Of a stretch of 64,000 nt of DNA, positions 41,811 to 54,189 are shown in pieces. The number at the start of each line of letters is the position of its first letter. The stretch's first letter is position 1. The stretch lies in contig OZ020489.1 in the NCBI GenBank assembly GCA_963971405.1, positions 4,278,001-4,342,000 of the forward strand. Reading direction: 5' to 3'. The notes under the pieces were generated by a model. The model saw nothing but the letters and a program-made list of their open reading frames with translations, made no database searches and was not told the DNA's origin. The DNA is from Psococerastis gibbosa. Taxonomy: Eukaryota; Arthropoda; Insecta; Psocodea; Psocidae. The translations under genes were made by a program, and so were the position numbers.

Positions 41811-43505
41811 CTTAACACACTTACTACTCGCTAGTCTGATTGGGAGTAGGCAATCTGTGTGAGAGGGTTATTGTTCTTAACCACTGCTATGGTAGGAATA
41901 CCCAAACCATACCTAAGCGTATCTTACAAAATTGCACAATGCCTCTGGGTATCATGCAAAGGATAATATAAGAAAACACCGTAACTACAGTAGGCAATGT
42001 AAGTCTAACTAACCCTTTGTTAAATAATATTACCCCATTGCCATTAACCTTTACCAATACACCGCAAGTACACACCAACCAGTGCATTTACTCAAAAGAA
42101 TCCCGATCTTAGATAAAAATACTACTACTATGTATACTATTTTGCAGAAAAACCTGTCAGGGGCGGAAATGTCTTCTGGGCTCGGCGCCCTGGATCCGCC
42201 CAAGTTCAGAACCTAGCTACGTACCTGGGAAGGCCAGTAATAAAATTTAAATGCCCATTGTGCTTAGGCATGAACTAAACCCAGGTTGTGGTAGGTCGTA
42301 GTATTGCCTAGCAAAGGGGCGTTTATATCCATGACAGGTTTACGACCCTCAGCCACTTTCATGACTATTCAGCTGGGTGGTTTGAGTGCTACGCGACCTT
42401 TACTGTTGTTCTAATTTAGGCCTTGAAAAAGTCTATAGATTAATGTACGTAGTGAAAGGCAAAAATTAGAGGGGGAGGGGGCGGAGTTGTTTCAATAACG
42501 TTAAATAAAATTAAGTAAAACTTCGCCGGAAATATTTCTTTCTCTTAAAAAAAAGAAGTTAATGAAGGTATCGAACGAAGTTTATCGAATTTCCCTGTGA
42601 AATTTAATTTTTTACACTCGTAAGGGTTTTCCCTCTCCGGCCATCTCTTATTTCCCCTCAACTTTTCACAAATCCCATCAAAACCATCCGAATGTACTCT
42701 AAGCTATGACTAATTAGCAATTTAGAACACATACAAGTAAAATAGTAAATAGTAATGTAAAAATGTAAAATAGGCCAATTGCTGACTAATAAAAGGGCAT
42801 TTACGGTCAAACCAATGCAATAACGGTACTTATATACAATTGTCTACGCAATTGACGCCTACATTACCTAGTTGCAGTTTTAGAACTGGAGCAAATAGCT
42901 AGCCTAATGCATTTTTAGCATGAATACCGTTCTACCGAACTGTACAGTAGTATATGCAGAAGAGTTATGTTTGTTTATAATTACGCATGCGCATTCTAGA
43001 GCCTACCGATCAATGACAAACCTAATTTTGAGGTCACCGCTGAATGGTCTCATCGATCTGTTGCGAAATTTTATGTTTAGCTTACCTGAAAAATAAATAA
43101 ACACAATAAGAAATTTGTACTTTGGATGTCACATTTATTTACATAAGTTTTAAAGGAATCTATGATCTACCATGGCACTGTAAGTTCTGTTGACCGTATA
43201 TTTCCGTCCAAAATTGCAGAGCTTTGGGATAGTGAAAATGGCAGCATAAAAACATATTCTGGATAATAATTTTTAATTTTTTTAAAGTCGAACTCGTATC
43301 TGTACTTGTTTCAATCAAGCTTTCGCCTGCACACTCGTACAATTGAAAGGGGAATCTCGTATAAAACAGAAAAAAAATCAAAGCTGTAGGAGGAAGTTTT
43401 CTTCTTATTTCCTGCCGTAATAGTATTACGCCACAGGAAGCCCTTCGCTCACTTGGAGGGCGTCGCTGACAGCACTTAGCTACTCTACTGCTTAATTTCC
43501 AACAC
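41811..43505. other. unassigned
   Basis: No supported gene. The minus-strand frame of 144 aa at 43160-43594 has no motif I recognise. A hAT-like tip (caggggcggaaatg) is seen at 42159 without a partner. Confidence 0.3.
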
Positions 43506-44300
43506 TGCTGATTGCCTTCTGAGGTCACTGGACAAAAGAAATTTTGAAATTCATACTGCTGAGTCCCCATCCCAGTCACACTGCAACAATTCAATCTGTC
43601 GAGAAGGGGGGGCGATATACTCCATTACCCATACTAAAATATTTTAAAAAGGAGCCCCATACTGCTCATCTTCTTCTGAGGTCACTGGACAAAAGAAATT
43701 TTGAAATGCATAATACTGTAACACTTAACTGTCGCTCCACGCATTCAGCGGTCATTTAATGCTATGGAAATATCGCTGTTTCATGCATGCCCAAGAAGAA
43801 TAGAGAGGAATATGATTTTCATATTATACTTAATCAAATATTGTATATTGCCAACGGCCTTTCCATGTTGAATCCATGAGAGCAGAGCATGTTTCAAACT
43901 GCGGCAAACATGGTAGTGTGCACAACGTTGACAGGGGAACATGGTGGGACATGATAACGCGCTGAGACTCTACCAGTCAGTCTATGTGCGTGTCGAGTCC
44001 TGGTCACCTCTAATTTAATCGTGTGACTTTACCATGTTCCCCAAGCGATTCGGAATCCACTATAATCAGGAGGTCCACCCTGTCAGTCAACTCCCCTTTC
44101 CCTCCAGGCGAAAGAGTCTGCCGTTAGGGTGCCTCAAGCTCACAAACAGACTCACTCCCCCTGACAGGGTTGCTTAAAGCAGAAATGCTAAAAGCAGGCG
44201 TTCGAAACCACAACCACTATAGTGAAAGAAGAAGTCCCACATTGCTGATTGTCTTCTGAGGCCACTGGACAAAAGACATTTTGAAGTTGATTGTGCAGAG
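43506..44300. repeat. about 45-bp motif in three scattered copies
   Basis: 'ttctgaggtcactggacaaa' with 'agaaattttgaaat' occurs at about 43515, 43674 and (diverged) 44245. The outer two are followed within 25 nt by 'cagagtccca' or 'gctgagtcccc'. Function unknown. Confidence 0.5.
43880..44185. repeat. dispersed repeat, partner of 596-865
   Basis: Carries 'actttaccatgttccccaag' and 'agactcactccccctgacag' in the same order as the left copy. Confidence 0.6.
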
Positions 44301-44379
44301 TCCCATAGTATAGCATATTATTTTCTGCTATGAAAATAACAGTGTTGCATGCACATGAAGAATAGAGGGAAGTGAGGGT

Positions 44380-45180
44380 TCTCCCATACTAGGAAGAACG
44401 TAAAAATAAAAAGCAGTGAACATTTAGGACACCCAGCCATACTGAATTTAAACGTCCTTGAGGTTAAGAAAAGTACCAACCTACAGTACCTAGAAGAGCC
44501 TAGTAATAGCCGAGGGTGCAACCTCGGTGTCTCTATTAACGCCCCCCTCTTCCTCGGGCATCCCGTAACTCTTCAATGCATTCTATGGATCTTGCTTCAA
44601 AACCTTCTTAAGAGCCTAGTAATACATTAAATGTACTGTATCTCTCGGCTCCTACAGTACGTCCGAAATATAAAAACAAAATCCCCACTCAAATTTTGGT
44701 CACCCCTATCAGAGAGAAGAAAATACGCAGGTACCAATATACAGGAGCCATTCTAAGTACCTATAGACCCGAGTAATAACTATTGTCTCCTTGGTACCTA
44801 CAGAACATACTGTACATATAAAAAACCAGTGCTAATTTTGGACAGCCCTGTCATAAAACTGAAATGTTCTTGAGGTTCAAGAAAATACGTAATTACCTAT
44901 GTACAGGAGCCATGGTAAGTAGGTACTTATAGACCCGAGTAATATCAATACATACTGCACTATATAAGTATTTGTTTGGTACCTATAAAAACCCAATGCA
45001 AATTTTGGACAGCCCTGTCATAAAACTGAAACGTCCTTGAGGTTCAGGAAAGTACCAATATGCAGTAGATTCAGGTACTGTACCTATACTTAGCTGTGGT
45101 ACCTAGAGCCTAGTAATAGCCAAGTATGCAACCTTGGTCTTTCTATCAAGAGCTTGCAGGCATATTGCATGGCAGAAAGT
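44380..45180. repeat. diverged satellite-like array, unit about 167 bp
   Basis: 'gacagccctgtcataaaact' recurs at 44841 and 45008. Associated phrases 'cttgaggtt.a.gaaa.ta' and 'agagcctagtaatagcc' recur from about 44455 to 45120. Non-coding. Confidence 0.6.
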
Positions 45181-45780
45181 ACTTATAAGATAGAACACAT
45201 ACGAACCTAGGTACGGTACACATAACTAAGCAGCCTATAATAAAAATCTAACTACGTTATCGTTTGTTTCACCCGTAAAGGTATCAGCAAGTCGTTGGGA
45301 ACTGGCGCTAGAAAATGTTGTAAGGGATTCCAGTGCAAAAAAATAAAAAAATAAACTGTAGGTACTGACTGAACGAAACGATTAACACTCTATCGGGGGG
45401 TATTTCACATCAACTGTCCACCCCTTTTCTTTCAGTTATTAACTACAATATAGGAATGGGGGAAAACAATAATTAGCTACTTAATAGGGGCTCAGTTTTC
45501 TTATTTTTTCCTTGGGGGGGGGGGGTGGCTAATTTTATTTGGTTTTACCTGTTTAAGAGCAACAAAGTAATGTAAGTAAGTAAACGTGTATTGAAATTTA
45601 AAAAAAAATACACAATAATTGTAGAGTCGCTAGAAATACGGTATAGTTTTCTTGAGTTACACCAGAGCTTTGACGCCAGACGCGGTCACCTCATAGACTC
45701 TTAGCAGAGGTGTATATGATTTTAGGGGGGGGGGGCAAGCCCAGATCACCACTAGCTATCAACTATAAACATGGCGACGT
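45181..45780. other. unassigned, G-runs present
   Basis: G-runs near 45516 and 45725 suggest MITE remnants, but no termini could be paired. Confidence 0.3.
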
Positions 45781-45784
45781 TGGA

Positions 45785-45945
45785 GGCAGTGTAGCAGCGT
45801 GCTTGTACTTGTGCTAGTATGTACACACCTTGCGGTCGGAGACGTGTCGTAACTCGACACAAGTACCTATAAGGTGACTTAGTGAGGCGATTGAAGAGAT
45901 TAATCGGATACATTCATTAAATTGCTTGTATGCAAAAAAAATTAC
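45785..45945 (+). repeat. SINE-B copy
   Basis: 'gcgtgcttgtacttgtgcta', 'gcggtcggagacgtgtcgta', 'gaggcgattgaagagattaa' and 'attgcttgtatgc' in order. Confidence 0.65.
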
Positions 45946-46009
45946 ACCAAACAAACCGCTTACCGCTCACTGTTAACCAAAACGTAAATAAATAAAAATT
46001 GACTACTTG

Positions 46010-46195
46010 GTCTGATTACCAAGCCAACCTAGCGGAGTTAGTGCTATAAAGCCCTCTCTTACACTCAACTATTAAGACCCGGACCGCCTGCTTTACATGC
46101 CCACCGAAGCATGGCCAGAAAATGTAGGAAGTGTAGGACTCGAACCAACAAGCTTTCAGGTGAAAGTCAAGAGTCCATACTACTACTCTACATGT
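46010..46195 (-). repeat. SINE-A copy
   Basis: The best reversed copy: tail 'accaagccaacctagcggag', body 'ctctcttacactcaacta', box B complement 'aggactcgaaccaacaagct' and a degraded box A beyond. Confidence 0.7.
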
Positions 46196-46244
46196 CCTGA
46201 CTATCTATTAGATTAGGAAAATTGTGCATTACAACAACTCACAT

Positions 46245-46415
46245 TGACGGATACAGAGGGGGGTGGCTGCCCCCCCCCCCAAAAAAAATTGGTAGATCTA
46301 TTCTAAATTAATTTATTACGCTCTAATTTAATCAATCCTACATATGTTTTTCCTATTTTGACCCACAACTACCCCCTCCCCTCCCGCCAAAATGGGCTGG
46401 ATCCGTCCCTGCATT
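46245..46415. mobile_element. hAT-like MITE, partner of 3412-3590
   Basis: 'tgacggatacag' at the left and 'ctggatccgtccctg' at the right are inverted. It has a C-run and shares its core with 3412-3590. No clear target duplication. Confidence 0.6.
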
Positions 46416-46679
46416 AGTTATGGTAGTTTCTTCTTATATTCTCCCATTTCGGGGGGGGGGGGTGTATACATACGCCACTGCTACATAGGACCGTACGGCC
46501 CTGAACTCACATACACATACACTGAATGGCAATAGTACAGTATCGTATTCGGGGAATGAGACATAAACTTTACATAAGTCTTGAATTAGGCCATCGATTT
46601 CCGCTCACATAATATTGTATTTACAAGCGTCGTCGGGTCACCAGTATGAAGGACAATCCGCTTGGCCGACGTTAATAAG

Positions 46680-47400
46680 ATTTTTGCTTTCCAATTTATA
46701 CGTAGTATAAGGAAAGGAAAGCTTTGTGATGGTCCAAATTTTCGATTCCGAGATTTCAACGGATTTACACGTTTTGAGGTCCCAGGAACCAAAAAAAAGT
46801 GGTTTTTACGAAATGTCTGTCTGTCTGTCTGTCTGTTCATCGATTTCCGGGCAAACTACTCGGTGGATTTGAATGAAATTTGGCATGTAGGTTCACAAAA
46901 ATCATACCTCGGGACAATTTTTTTTATTTTGGGCTAACTCAATTTGGGGGGGGGTTTATTCTCAAAAAACTCCAAAAAACGTCTAAAACAATTATTTCTC
47001 AAAAACGGCTCCAACTCCAATTTCTTTTAAATTCACATATATTGTAGTCGTTATTAATGTTGATAAAATGCGGGGGTCGCTTGCCCCTTGATAGTTAGCT
47101 TTTGGGGGTAAAAAAATAATAATAACTAAATTTTCATGATAAATGACTAAAAAATCATTTTTCTGCGAAACCTTTCTATCGATGATTTCTAACTTCAGGT
47201 ATGTTTTAGGTGTTAAATAGAGTAACAATACCGAACAGGTTGCTTCCTCAAAAAAGTATTTGGTTTAGTGCAAAAAATTATTTTTTGAAGAAATCATATA
47301 AAATTCACACAAATTATTTACTATGAAATAACTCATTATCTCTAATTACTAATTGATAAATTGGAAAGCATGTTCGAGTAAACTCGGACCGGTTCTTTTG
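46680..47400 (+). mobile_element. TCTG-family element
   Basis: From 'tttgctttccaatttatacg' to 'gttcgagtaaactcggacc'. Includes (TCTG)4, 'cgggcaaactactcggtgga' and 'ggggtcgcttgccccttgat'. Shortened near the 3' end relative to 38883-39748. Confidence 0.7.
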
Positions 47401-47508
47401 TTTTGTTTTAAAACGCTACCTAATGAGATCAATTCCCGTAAATTTGCAAATGGCGCCTATTGAATATGGGGACTGTCGAGCCAGGAAGTAAAAGACATGA
47501 AACCAAGG

Positions 47509-47960
47509 ACGGATCCAGCCCATTTTTTGGGGGGCGGGGGTGTAGTGGTGGGTCAAAATATCACGTGATGGTATTAATTCAATTATTAAAAATAAATGAA
47601 CAGTAAAATTCAGAATTTTTTAAATTGTGATGTTGTCAATACTGAAGAACTGAACTGACGTGACGCTGCCGCAGCAAATATAAAAATCAAATATGAACAC
47701 ATATAGCACTAGAAATAAACAAGTTTTAATTTTGAATTAATATATTAAGAATTATAAATAATTTGTCGAAATCTAAGGCAGAAAAAAATTTAAGAAATTG
47801 ACCAAAAATACAGCCGAAGATCATTTAATCGTTTAAATAGACACAATTAGCACTCTTGGGACGATTACCAACAGCAAAAATTTAAAAATTCTGACATTTA
47901 CTGTTCATTTATTTTAAACATTTGAATACTATCACATGACATGGTATTATACTAACCCCG
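47509..47960. mobile_element. hAT-like MITE tip disrupted by an inverted-repeat element
   Basis: The hAT-type tip 'caaggacggatccagcccat' plus a G-run is followed from 47561 by an element whose ends are inverted over about 60 bp: 'aaaataaatgaacagtaaa' at about 47589 pairs with 'tttactgttcatttatttt' at about 47897, and 'tcacgtgatggtatt' pairs with 'aatactatcacatga'. The other hAT end was not found. Confidence 0.55.
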
Positions 47961-48034
47961 GAATTAAAATCGCCATGATCGAGTTGCTGGTAGGGAGCCA
48001 TGGAGGAATGAATAACCTTGAATTAATAACTGAA

Positions 48035-48190
48035 CCAGCCTAGCGGTGTTCAAGTAAAGCCCCCTGCCCCCTACATTCAACCCTGGTCGGCCTGCTTTAC
48101 ATGTCCACCGCAAAAATGCACCTAGTACGAGACTCGGTCCAACAACCTTCAGAGTGAAAGCCGGAGTTGATACCACTGGACTAAAAGTCA
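48035..48190 (-). repeat. SINE-A copy, diverged
   Basis: 'ccagcctagcggtgtt', 'gcctgctttacatgtccacc' and a weakened box B complement 'cgagactcggtcc'. Confidence 0.5.
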
Positions 48191-48411
48191 AATAATTAGT
48201 GTTACTTTCCCATGGCAGTTCAAGTTCATGATAAACTGAAGAACGCAGCCAACCATCGGTTAGGCTTACATTTTCCATACGATTGTAACAATACATTCAA
48301 TGTCAGTATGCCATATATACATAGTTTATGTATGGCTGTCCCTGACTTGCAGTTCAAGTATTGTTCTCCGCACACTTGGGAATATATACAGTACATATAT
48401 TTGGAGCAGAG

Positions 48412-48470
48412 GTTCTCAAAGTGCGGTGTGCCAGGGGGTACACTGTCACCGTACCATTTTTAGCACTAAA
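48412..48470 (+). mobile_element. hAT 5' tip (CAGAGGTTCTCAAA)
   Basis: The sequence cagaggttctcaaagtgcgg matches the end of 8514-9044. The rest is lost where the TCTG-family element begins at 48478. Confidence 0.5.
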
Positions 48471-48477
48471 TTTACAT

Positions 48478-49285
48478 TATTGCTTTCCAAATTATACGTA
48501 GTATAATGGAAGCTTTGTGCTGGTCGAAATTTTAGATTCCGAGATTTCAACGGATTTACACGTTTTGAGGTTTTTACGAAATGACTGTCGCTCTGTCTGT
48601 CTGTCTGTTCATCGATTTCCGGGCAAACTACTCGGTCGATTATGGTGAAATTTGGCATATAGGTTCACTAAAATCATACTTCGAGAACAATTTTTTTTAT
48701 TTGGGGCTAACTCAATTTTGGGGGGGTTTTATTCTCAAAAAACTCCAAAAAAAAAACGTCTAAAATTATTTCTCAAAAACGGCTCCAACGATTTCTTTTA
48801 AATTCACATATATTGTAGTCTTTATTAATGACAACATAATGCGGTGGGTCGCTTGCCCCTTGATAGTTTGCTTCTGGGGGTAAAAAAATAAAAATCACTA
48901 AATTTTCACGAAAAATGACTAAAAACTTATTTTTCAGCGGAACCTTTCTATCGATGATTTCTACCTTCAGATATGTATTAGGTGTTTAATAAAGTAACAA
49001 AAAGATATTTGGTTCTGTGCAAAAAATTATTTTTTGAAGAAATTATGGAAAATTCACGCTCCAATACATTGCGTGCCCTATCATTGTTACTACTGTTACA
49101 ATGTATTGGTCTGTTCGTTCCAGAATATGCAAAGGGGTTTTTAATATATTGAGGTGCCCCCCCCCCCACCCAAGGTATCCGAAATTTAACCATAGGGAAA
49201 TTATTTACAATGAAATGGTACATCTATCTACTATTTTATAAATTGGAAAGCATGTTCGAGTAAACTCGGATCGGTTCTTAAGTAA
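48478..49285 (+). mobile_element. TCTG-family element
   Basis: From 'ttgctttccaaattatacg' to 'gttcgagtaaactcggatc'. All internal landmarks are present, including 'ggtgggtcgcttgcccctt' and a C-run. Confidence 0.7.
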
Positions 49286-49407
49286 CGTAATTTTTATACT
49301 CGCCGTCAGTCATATTTTTCGTATGAGGGGGAGGGGTATGCTAAAAATGTATGGGGGGTCCGAGGCAAATGAAATTTTGATAACCCCTGATAAGAGTATA
49401 TATATTA

Positions 49408-49520
49408 CCCGACCACGATAGGATGGTACTTGGAACACTTTGTTTCTTCTAGTCTAGGCGGAACACCGTGTTTACTCGATTTTTATAGGCGTTCCAAGTG
49501 CCATCCTATCGTGATCGGCT
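49408..49520. repeat. short inverted-repeat element
   Basis: 'cacgataggatggtacttgg' at 49416 pairs with 'ccaagtgccatcctatcgtg' near 49495. The loop is about 55 bp. It could be a small MITE or a hairpin. Confidence 0.6.
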
Positions 49521-49794
49521 AGTACAACATAATTCTATAGTGTAAGAAAAGGTTGATATTTGTGAATCTCGTACACGATGGGATTCGCCAAGCAAACCAC
49601 TTCCTTCTAAGCTACGATTTTGTGCCTTTAGGGCGGTTAACGTTGGTAATGGAGAGCTAAAACAAGTAATATTCGTACATACAATTAATACAAAAATGAA
49701 CAGAAACATTTCTTCCGTCAACCGAGCCCTCAACGACTGTTCTACAGCCAATAACTGTTGTGAAATCGATGTGTGAAGTTAATTTTGTACAAAA

Positions 49795-50075
49795 ATACGG
49801 TTAGAGGTAAGAGTAAGGTAAAAGAAAAGAGCCTGAACTGGTGGAGACACGTACTACGTAGAGACGAAAACCAACTAGTCAAAAGAGTAATGAACCGGCA
49901 GATATAAGGAAGAACACCGCCAGGGAAGCCAAAAGTTGCACAGAAGAAAGATCGCCGGAGATATGAGAAGTTTGGGGCTCTCAACCGAGGACCCACAGAA
50001 CAGGACTGTGTGGAAACGCTGCTGTCGTGCCGCCGACATTCCATTAGGATAAGGCGCAGTAAATGTAACAGCAGA
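49795..50075 (+). pseudogene. LINE 3' fragment, frameshifted
   Basis: One plus frame reads KSLNWWRHVLRRDENQLVKR with GRTPPGKPK after a stop. Another frame then gives LSTEDPQNRTVWKRCCRAAD, the 'A-x-D-R-x-x-W-R ... R-A-D' end of RTE-like ORF2. The frame change marks a decayed copy. Confidence 0.65.
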
Positions 50076-50575
50076 CGTAATAAGAGTCTTCTGGACGTGC
50101 CCCCTCCAGCCGAGTTTTCTTTCACCCATTTTCAGGTTGACATCAGCAGTCATTATCTCCATCCTTAAGTCTTCATTTTGTCAGCAGTCTTGCAGGGCGA
50201 GCCACACCTCACACGACCTTCGCAGCAGTCGCATCTCCGCTAACCTAACACGTCCTGTCTGAGTTGGCCGCGTGCAGCAGGAAAAAGTGGCAGATCTTTT
50301 GCGCTAATAATGCAGTCATTACAAGTACCAGTACCAAGTATCTAGGTAGTACCGTAGCCAGACTTTCTCCCTTCACTCGCATTCCACCCACATGCTGCGG
50401 CTAACTTGTTGCAATATCTAAACATGTCGGCTGCCCGCATCTGATTTGTGAACCGCGAGCGAAAGAGACTGGCCATTTATATCAGGGAGTCGGATTCAGT
50501 TTTGTAGGGGGCTGGCAATTATGCGGAATAGACCAGTTTTTAGAGAACTACGAAACGAAAGGTCGAGGTTCAAGA
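50076..50575. other. unassigned
   Basis: No supported feature. A minus-strand peptide KLGWRGHVQKT near 50100 weakly resembles a LINE 'W-x-G-H-V' motif. Confidence 0.3.
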
Positions 50576-50577
50576 CC

Positions 50578-50715
50578 CGACCCGTAAAACTAGAGAAATT
50601 AGAGGATATAGAAAAAACTGGACTTGGCGGGATTCGAAACCACTATATTTACGCCTATCCAGTGTGTCGTTTTAACCGCTAGACCACAAGTGCAGTTCCC
50701 TCTAAATCCTCTTCT
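50578..50715 (-). repeat. SINE-C copy
   Basis: Contains 'ggacttggcgggattcgaaa' (box B complement), 'tacgcctatccagtgtgtcg' and 'ttaaccgctagaccacaagt' (box A complement), matching 40728-40815 inverted. Confidence 0.65.
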
Positions 50716-51035
50716 TATATGCTCTTATTGACAAGATTCGTCTTGCTAGACAGGTTAGCACAGCTACACAACTATCTAACAGAAGAGGTCTGTGAGCTTA
50801 CTTTATTACATACATTGCAGTATTATATAGCATGGCACTGACATTAAATTAACTTTTTGGTTGATAATCGAAATTAGAGGACACAGACTTGGCGGCGTCG
50901 TCTTAACTAAAATCAGTTTTTTTTTACCACAAAAAACAAGCCGTTGTGAATGTTAAAAATTAAAAATACTAAAAACGTATTTTAGTTTTTTTTTTATCTT
51001 TAGTAATTTTTTTTTTTACGTCTACATTAGTTATT

Positions 51036-51230
51036 CTTCTTCTTCTTCTTCAGCAACGCCCGTCCTGGGCTGGTAGGTCATTTGCCACCGAGCCGGATTG
51101 TAGAGCTGGGCCATCCCCTCTTGTGTCGTACTTCGGTTTTCTACCTCGACTATGCCATTGCAGCTGAATAGGTAATTTGCGTTCAATTCCCTTTGGAAGC
51201 AGAAGGGACATTTCCAATAGTTATGCAATA
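51036..51230 (-). pseudogene. LINE 3' tip with (GAA)n tail
   Basis: On the minus strand a short peptide (AQLYNPARWQMTYQPRTG) runs into a (GAA)n tract, as in the LINE end at 41093-41365. The catalytic part is absent, so assignment rests mainly on the tail. Confidence 0.4.
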
Positions 51231-51569
51231 TTTAACAAATGACTGCATATAGGAATCAAAATGGCGGGTGGCATACCCGGGCGTATAGAGTTTTGTTTGG
51301 TTAAACTCTTGTACCCTTCGCAATTGCATCTTCAAAAGCCATTAGTCGCTATTCAAGTTTAGTGTTTGTCATTGGAAATGCAGAAACACAGTAGTTTTTA
51401 AGTGGTGGCATCCTTCTGTTGTCAGATAAGCGTGATATCACTGATATCCTGACTTTTGTTATCAAAATTTGTGGTGATAACACTGCGTGATCGGCTTTAT
51501 CATTTCCACAAATCCCCCATCTCAATGACACCTTGTGCTGTTGCTAGGACTTACTTTACTTAAAGCCGG

Positions 51570-51975
51570 CTTTCTTCTTCATCTTTTAATGCCTCTTCTC
51601 TTGAAGATTGCCGATCATCATGGCAATTTGGACCTTCGGAGACTGCTGCTCTGAAAAGGGAAGTCGTGCTTTTCCCAAACCACTGCCTCAGGTTTTCCAA
51701 CCACGATGTTCTTCTGGGTTCTTCTTTATTGACTGTCCCTTCTATCGAAGCTCGGCGATCATCATGGCAATTTTAAATGCGTAGCTACCGTACTCCCCAA
51801 AAGGAAGTCAAGTATGTAGAGTACCGAAGGTACTTAGTCATCATGACTACTAGGCAATTGTAATGCAGTGGTTTCCCGTTGCCTTCTGCATCCTTATGCC
51901 GTTGACTCTTCATTGAGTTCCTCCTCCTTCGGGGACTCCAGGACAAAAGAGTGTCCTGGCAGTAGTTTCTTATTT
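51570..51975 (-). pseudogene. RTE-like LINE 3' end
   Basis: The minus strand gives SWLENLRQWFGKSTTSLFRA then, after a frameshift, QIAMMIGNLQE. The 'LR-x-W-F-G ... LFRAA ... IAMMIANL' pattern is known from the C-terminus of RTE-type ORF2. The 3' part, 'gcagaaggcaacgggaaacc' on the minus strand, matches 37500-37650. A duplicated 'cgatcatcatggcaattt' occurs at 51612 and 51748. Confidence 0.65.
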
Positions 51976-52111
51976 ATTGTCGGCAACTATTCGCCCCGTC
52001 ACATAGCCATCCTCGGGCTACTGTGACTTTTTCTAGACAAGCCTGCACCACCAGACTTGCCACCACACCCTCCGATTATGCCGGTGATTGAACGGGGACT
52101 GGTTATTCGTT

Positions 52112-52225
52112 ATATTCGCAGCTAGCCGTTATATTTGCAGCTAGCCGTTATATACGCAGCTAGCCGTTATATTTGCAGCTAGCCGTTATATACGCACCTA
52201 GCCGTTATATTTGCAGCTAGCCACC
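52112..52225. repeat. 19-bp tandem repeat, about six units
   Basis: The unit gcagctagccgttatat[tt/ac] alternates its last two bases in successive copies. Non-coding. Confidence 0.85.
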
Positions 52226-52439
52226 ATACTCGTATCTGGTGGCCTTTTCGAAATCCGCCACCCGCGACCCTGCTAGTAGCCTGCAGCTCAGCTCCAGTGA
52301 TTATTACATGATAAAGGCGATATGTTCGGGTGATTTAGGGGTGGGCAATGTCAACTGCGAATCGGACAGCCCGTTTCATTTTTTTTTTTCAACAAAATAA
52401 ATTTTAACGGAAAATATTGGCTGTAGAGCTACCTACAGC

Positions 52440-52548
52440 ATATTGTACCGGGCTGAAAACGTGTAATTCAATTGAAAAATCAAAATCGAACATTTCGACC
52501 ATGAGAAAGCCTTCTTTATGTCCTAACGTATAAATAGGAAAGCAATAA
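52440..52548 (-). repeat. TCTG-family tip
   Basis: 'aaaacgtgtaattcaattga' ... 'acgtataaataggaaagcaa' is the terminal part of the family, diverged. Confidence 0.5.
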
Positions 52549-52764
52549 ATATATCTGCAGAAAACCAGTAACCGACAGAACAATATAAGCAGCAAAAAAA
52601 AAAAAAAAAATGGCGATGATAAACTGTAGATAACATAGCGTGCGGTAGGGAGACACAGGAACTACACCCGATAATATCCAGTGTTATAGTAGTATTGTAT
52701 TGCACATGGCAATGAACCTGAAGCCGATTCACACAACTGACAGGGCAACTGGGCAGGCCACAGA

Positions 52765-53522
52765 ACCGCTGGAAGGTCAAGGCAGAGCTCGATCTGTCTT
52801 TCTAGCTTAGTGGAAGAGAGAGAGCTTAATAGCCCTAACTCCGCTAGGTTGGCTTAGTAATAGAACAAAAAGTCGTTATTGAAGAACCACTAGAAGATCA
52901 AGGCAGAGCTCGATCTGGCTTTCTAGCTTAGTGGAAGAGAGAGAGCTTCATAGCCCTAACTCCGCTAGGTTGGCTTAGTAATAGAACAAAATGTCATTAT
53001 TAAAGAACCGCTAGAAGATCAAGGCAGAGCTCGATCTGGCTTTCTAGCTTAGTGGAAGAGAGAGAGCTTAATAGCCCTAACTCCGCTAGGTTGGCTTAGT
53101 AATAGAACAAAATGTCATTATTAAAGAACCGCTAGAAGATCAAGGCAGAGCTCGATCTGACTTTCTAGCTTAGTGGAAGAGAGAGAGCTTAATAGCCCTA
53201 ACTCCGCTAGGTTGGCTTAGTAATAGAACAAAAAGTCGTTATTAAAGAACCGCTAAAAAATAAAGGCAGAGCTCGATCTGACTTTCTAGCTTAGTGGAAG
53301 AGAGAGAGAGCTTAATAGCCCTAACTCCGCTAAGTTGGCTTAGTAATAGAACAAAAAGTCGTTATTAAAGAACCGCTAGAAGATCAAGGCAGAGCTCGAT
53401 CTGACTTTCTAGCTTAGTGGAAGAGAGAGAGCTTAATAGCCCTAACTCCGCTAGGTTGGCTTAGTAATAGAATAAAAAGTCATTATTAAAGAACCGCTAG
53501 AAGATCAAGGCAGAGCTCGATC
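52765..53522. repeat. 121-bp tandem array built from a SINE-A tail
   Basis: Six-plus units with exact period 121 (for example ggcttagtaa at 52851 and 52972). Each contains 'agatcaaggcagagctcgat', 'agcttagtggaagagagaga' and 'cctaactccgctaggttggc', which is the 3' tail of SINE-A. Units are over 95% similar by eye, so amplification is recent. Non-coding. Confidence 0.9.
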
Positions 53523-53680
53523 TTAACCCCTATTAATTTATAACAGTTAAGATTGTTAGAATAATGCGGACTCGTATATGTACTTGGTTAAAATTGCTAT
53601 AAAAATGCAATAAAAAAGAAGACAGAAAAAAATTGCGACTAGTTGACGATGCTGATGTCTGCACCCTATAGGATTCTTTG

Positions 53681-53855
53681 CAAGGGCGGATTTTGCCTAC
53701 AATTTAGGGGGGGGGGGTTCAATGGATTATAACATTAAAAAACATTATTATTTTTAATTCCCACTGTAAAACCATTGTTATCTAATGTAAGTTCATTTTA
53801 TTTTGGGGGGATCCGGACCCTCTGACACCCCCCCCCCTTCTAAAATTCGCCCTTG
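53681..53855. mobile_element. hAT-like MITE (175 bp) with perfect 8-bp TSD
   Basis: The ends CAAGGGCGGATTTTG / TAAAATTCGCCCTTG are inverted. ATTCTTTG is duplicated at 53673-53680 and 53856-53863. It shares its core with 6712-6881 in inverse orientation. Confidence 0.88.
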
Positions 53856-54189
53856 ATTCTTTGAGCTTTGGTAACTATGGTGACGGAGCGGTAGTTCATC
53901 AACCCGGATCTTCTAAGGTATTCTAAAAATTTCGACAAGGTCTAAAAACCATAACCCATCAACCGTTAACTTCTCCTTGAATACATTCACCGAGAACCTC
54001 TCAATTGATCCGACCCATTCCAAGTCACAGCGAGTACGTTTACAACTCAAATCTAAATCTCCACTTAAAGTTCCTCTTAACCTGTCCCAACAATTTGTCA
54101 AACCAGTAGTTATAGAGATATGTAAATGTCCCTCGAAAACTCGGCACCCATACAGGTACCATAGGACCGGCTCAGGTCAATGCCTCCAG

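Noticed and set aside
43160-43594. 144-aa minus-strand open frame
   Set aside because: No recognisable domain; it overlaps a repeated 45-bp motif that has no preserved frame elsewhere.
52112-53522. CRISPR-like arrays
   Set aside because: Units are contiguous tandem repeats without unique spacers, in a eukaryotic repeat context.
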